In this document: positions 7,194-8,019 of the stretch, in pieces
Numbering within the stretch: position 1 is the first letter of the stretch
Layout: each line of letters begins with the position of its first letter
Assembly: GCA_003175865.1 (NCBI GenBank)
Contig: PSRF01000298.1
Span: forward strand, 1-8,019
Length of the DNA: 8,019 nucleotides
Reading direction: 5' to 3'
DNA from: Blastocatellia bacterium
GTDB lineage: Bacteria > Acidobacteriota > Blastocatellia > Pyrinomonadales > Pyrinomonadaceae
Translations under genes and position numbers: made by a program
The notes under the pieces: generated by a model
Seen by the model: the letters and a program-made list of their open reading frames with translations, nothing else
What the model was told of the DNA's origin: nothing
Databases searched by the model: none

Positions 7194-7233
7194 TTGTTAC
7201 ATCGACCTGAACTTCACCTGAAGTCTCAGTTAA
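7194..7233 (-). promoter_or_regulatory. Pho box: four direct-repeat units at 11-bp spacing upstream of pstS
   Basis: Reading the minus strand, 7-bp units TTAACTG (7233-7227), TTCAGGT (7222-7216), TTCAGGT (7211-7205) and GTAACAA (7200-7194) are each separated by exactly 4 bp. The 7 + 4 design with TT(A/C)A at the unit start is the pattern bound by PhoB/PhoP dimers in studied bacteria, although the exact bases differ from the E. coli CTGTCAT consensus. The two central units are identical. The box lies between the orphan winged-helix gene and pstS and precedes the candidate -10 element, so it probably activates the whole operon, including phoB, under phosphate limitation. Binding itself is inference. 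Confidence 0.75.
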
Positions 7234-7243
7234 CTACAACCAT

Positions 7244-7603
7244 TCACCTTTCTGCGGAGAGCACCAGCCTGTAGCCAACATTCACCATGGTCTCAATCTG
7301 TAAGTTGAACTCCGCAAGCTTCGACCGAAGTCGGTAAATGTAAACATGAAGGCTTTCGGTATTGAGTGGCTTGTTGGAATTCCAGACCGCAGCCCAGAGT
7401 TCCTGCGCGGGAACAATCCGATCGGGCGTTCGGACCAAACGCGAAAAGATAAGGAATTCGGTGCGTGGCAGTTTCAGCGGCTTACCACCACAAGCCGCGT
7501 AGTAGTTTCTGTGTTCAACGCGAAGGTAGCCATTGTCGAATGTGTCTTCGCTAAGAGTCGGGTGGCCTGTCTCATCGGAAACCAACATTTCGCTCAGGGA
7601 CAT
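7244..7603 (-). CDS. Orphan OmpR/PhoB-type winged-helix DNA-binding protein
   Basis: A 119-residue protein consisting of a short N-terminal extension (1-24) and one OmpR/PhoB-type winged helix (about 25-115). It aligns by eye with the DNA-binding half of the local PhoB: LKLPRTEF (43-50) versus VKLTNKEF, TPDRIV (59-64) versus SPDRVV, and IETMVNVGYRLV (103-114) versus IETVVGVGYRFV. There is no receiver domain. An in-frame TAG 15 nt upstream of the ATG and the receptor stop 87 nt upstream leave no room for one, so it is not simply mis-started. In the recognition helix (ESLHVYIYRLRSKL, 83-96) positions corresponding to PhoB R194, H199 and R201 are Glu, Tyr and Tyr, so its target should differ. 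It ends 10 bp before the Pho box on the same strand as pstS. The target and any link to phosphate are unknown. The ribosome binding site is modest (AGGG, 10 nt upstream). Confidence 0.85.
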   Translation of the reverse strand: MSLSEMLVSDETGHPTLSEDTFDNGYLRVEHRNYYAACGGKPLKLPRTEFLIFSRLVRTPDRIVPAQELWAAVWNSNKPLNTESLHVYIYRLRSKLAEFNLQIETMVNVGYRLVLSAER

Positions 7604-7634
7604 AAAGAAGGAACCCTATTCAAGTTACTGATTA

Positions 7635-7679
7635 CTCGATTGAATCGAGGTCGCCAGCCTTGTGTGCAGACGACCTCGA
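7635..7679. repeat. Overlapping inverted repeats between receptor gene and winged-helix gene
   Basis: Two structures share the segment TCGAG at 7645-7649. One is a 15-bp palindrome, CTCGATT-G-AATCGAG (7635-7649). The other is a perfect 9-bp stem, TCGAGGTCG (7645-7653) with CGACCTCGA (7671-7679), around a 17-nt loop. They cannot form at once in RNA. The longer stem lies 11 nt after the receptor stop codon and could act as a terminator-like end for that transcript, but no T-run follows it on the minus strand. The palindrome could be an operator for the winged-helix gene, whose start is about 32 nt further on. The sequence symmetry is certain; the roles are inferred. Confidence 0.5.
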
Positions 7680-7689
7680 CACATTAGTT

Positions 7690-8019
7690 TTAGAAGTTGA
7701 AGCGCAAAGCAAACTGAATCTGCCTGCTCGTGCCCAACCCAACATCTCGAACTACAGTCTGTCGCAACAAACCAAAGGTACCACCAGCAGCACCCTGCGT
7801 GTAAGCCTGACCCGGTTGAAGGGCATTGTTGGTACTTATCGTGTACACGCCATTCGCGAGGCTGACCGTCGGAAGAGCGAGGTTCAGACGCGAACCTGGT
7901 ATGTCGAAGTTAGGATGATTGAAGAGATTGAAGATCTCAGTGCGGAACTCCATGCTGGTGCGCTCCGTGAACCTGAATCGCTTATTGAAAATCAAATCGA
8001 ACTGACGGAAGTTTGGACC
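7690..8019 (-). CDS. TonB-dependent/Oar-like outer-membrane receptor, C-terminal fragment (5' end outside window)
   Basis: The reading frame is open to the right edge, so only the last 109 residues are present. The segment GPNFRQFDLIFNKRFRFTER followed by EFRTEIFNLFNHPNFDIPG is the typical last part of the beta barrel of Oar-like TonB-dependent receptors with an N-terminal carboxypeptidase-regulatory-like domain, a group greatly expanded in Acidobacteriota. The protein ends ALRFNF, with the terminal Phe expected for barrel insertion into the outer membrane by the BAM machinery. The substrate cannot be told from this part. It lies 86 bp upstream of the winged-helix gene on the same strand; shared transcription is possible, but the hairpin at 7645-7679 may separate them. 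Confidence 0.85.
   Translation of the reverse strand, partial: GPNFRQFDLIFNKRFRFTERTSMEFRTEIFNLFNHPNFDIPGSRLNLALPTVSLANGVYTISTNNALQPGQAYTQGAAGGTFGLLRQTVVRDVGLGTSRQIQFALRFNF

Noticed and set aside
7244..7603. Winged-helix gene as a truncated response-regulator pseudogene
   Set aside because: The domain is intact, its start has an in-frame stop just upstream, and the short gap to the receptor gene holds no receiver remnant; an orphan DNA-binding protein fits better.
7346..7687. 113-residue plus-strand reading frame opposite the winged-helix gene
   Set aside because: The minus-strand frame here has a clear winged-helix fold; the plus-strand product shows no recognisable motif.

Overview
This window carries a complete phosphate-acquisition and phosphate-sensing locus. 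All nine genes I can support lie on the minus strand, so in transcription order the layout runs from right to left. The proteins are those of a Gram-negative, roughly mid-GC bacterium. The best guess is Acidobacteriota, perhaps the Blastocatellia/Pyrinomonadaceae side. This rests on the Oar-like TonB-dependent receptor C-terminus ending in Phe and on the small orphan winged-helix protein; it is inference from protein style, with no marker gene to prove it.

Right edge (7690-8019): C-terminal end of a large outer-membrane TonB-dependent/Oar-like receptor, cut by the window. An 86-bp gap with two overlapping, mutually exclusive inverted repeats leads to a standalone 119-residue OmpR/PhoB-type winged-helix protein (7244-7603) that has no receiver domain.

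Middle (1817-7233): a promoter region with four direct-repeat units at exact 11-bp spacing (a convincing Pho box) and a candidate -10 element precedes pstS-pstC-pstA-pstB-phoU-phoB, followed by phoR (541-1803). PstS is a phosphate-binding lipoprotein. PstC and PstA form the membrane channel and PstB is the ATPase. PhoU links transporter state to the kinase. PhoR (histidine kinase) and PhoB (response regulator) set transcription, very likely including this operon itself through the Pho box. Gaps are very short or overlapping except between pstB and phoU (139 nt), where an AT-rich heptanucleotide tandem repeat abuts the pstB stop and can pair with a downstream partner in the RNA.

Left end (1-540): a 273-nt gap after phoR with little clear content, then a 66-residue single-span membrane protein (67-267) with a strong ribosome binding site and no known function. 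Positions 1-66 hold nothing I can call. I see no tRNA, rRNA, CRISPR, insertion sequence or frameshifted gene. The core is a standard Pst/Pho system. The less ordinary parts are the orphan winged-helix gene next to the Pho box, the repeat inside the operon, and the small membrane gene.
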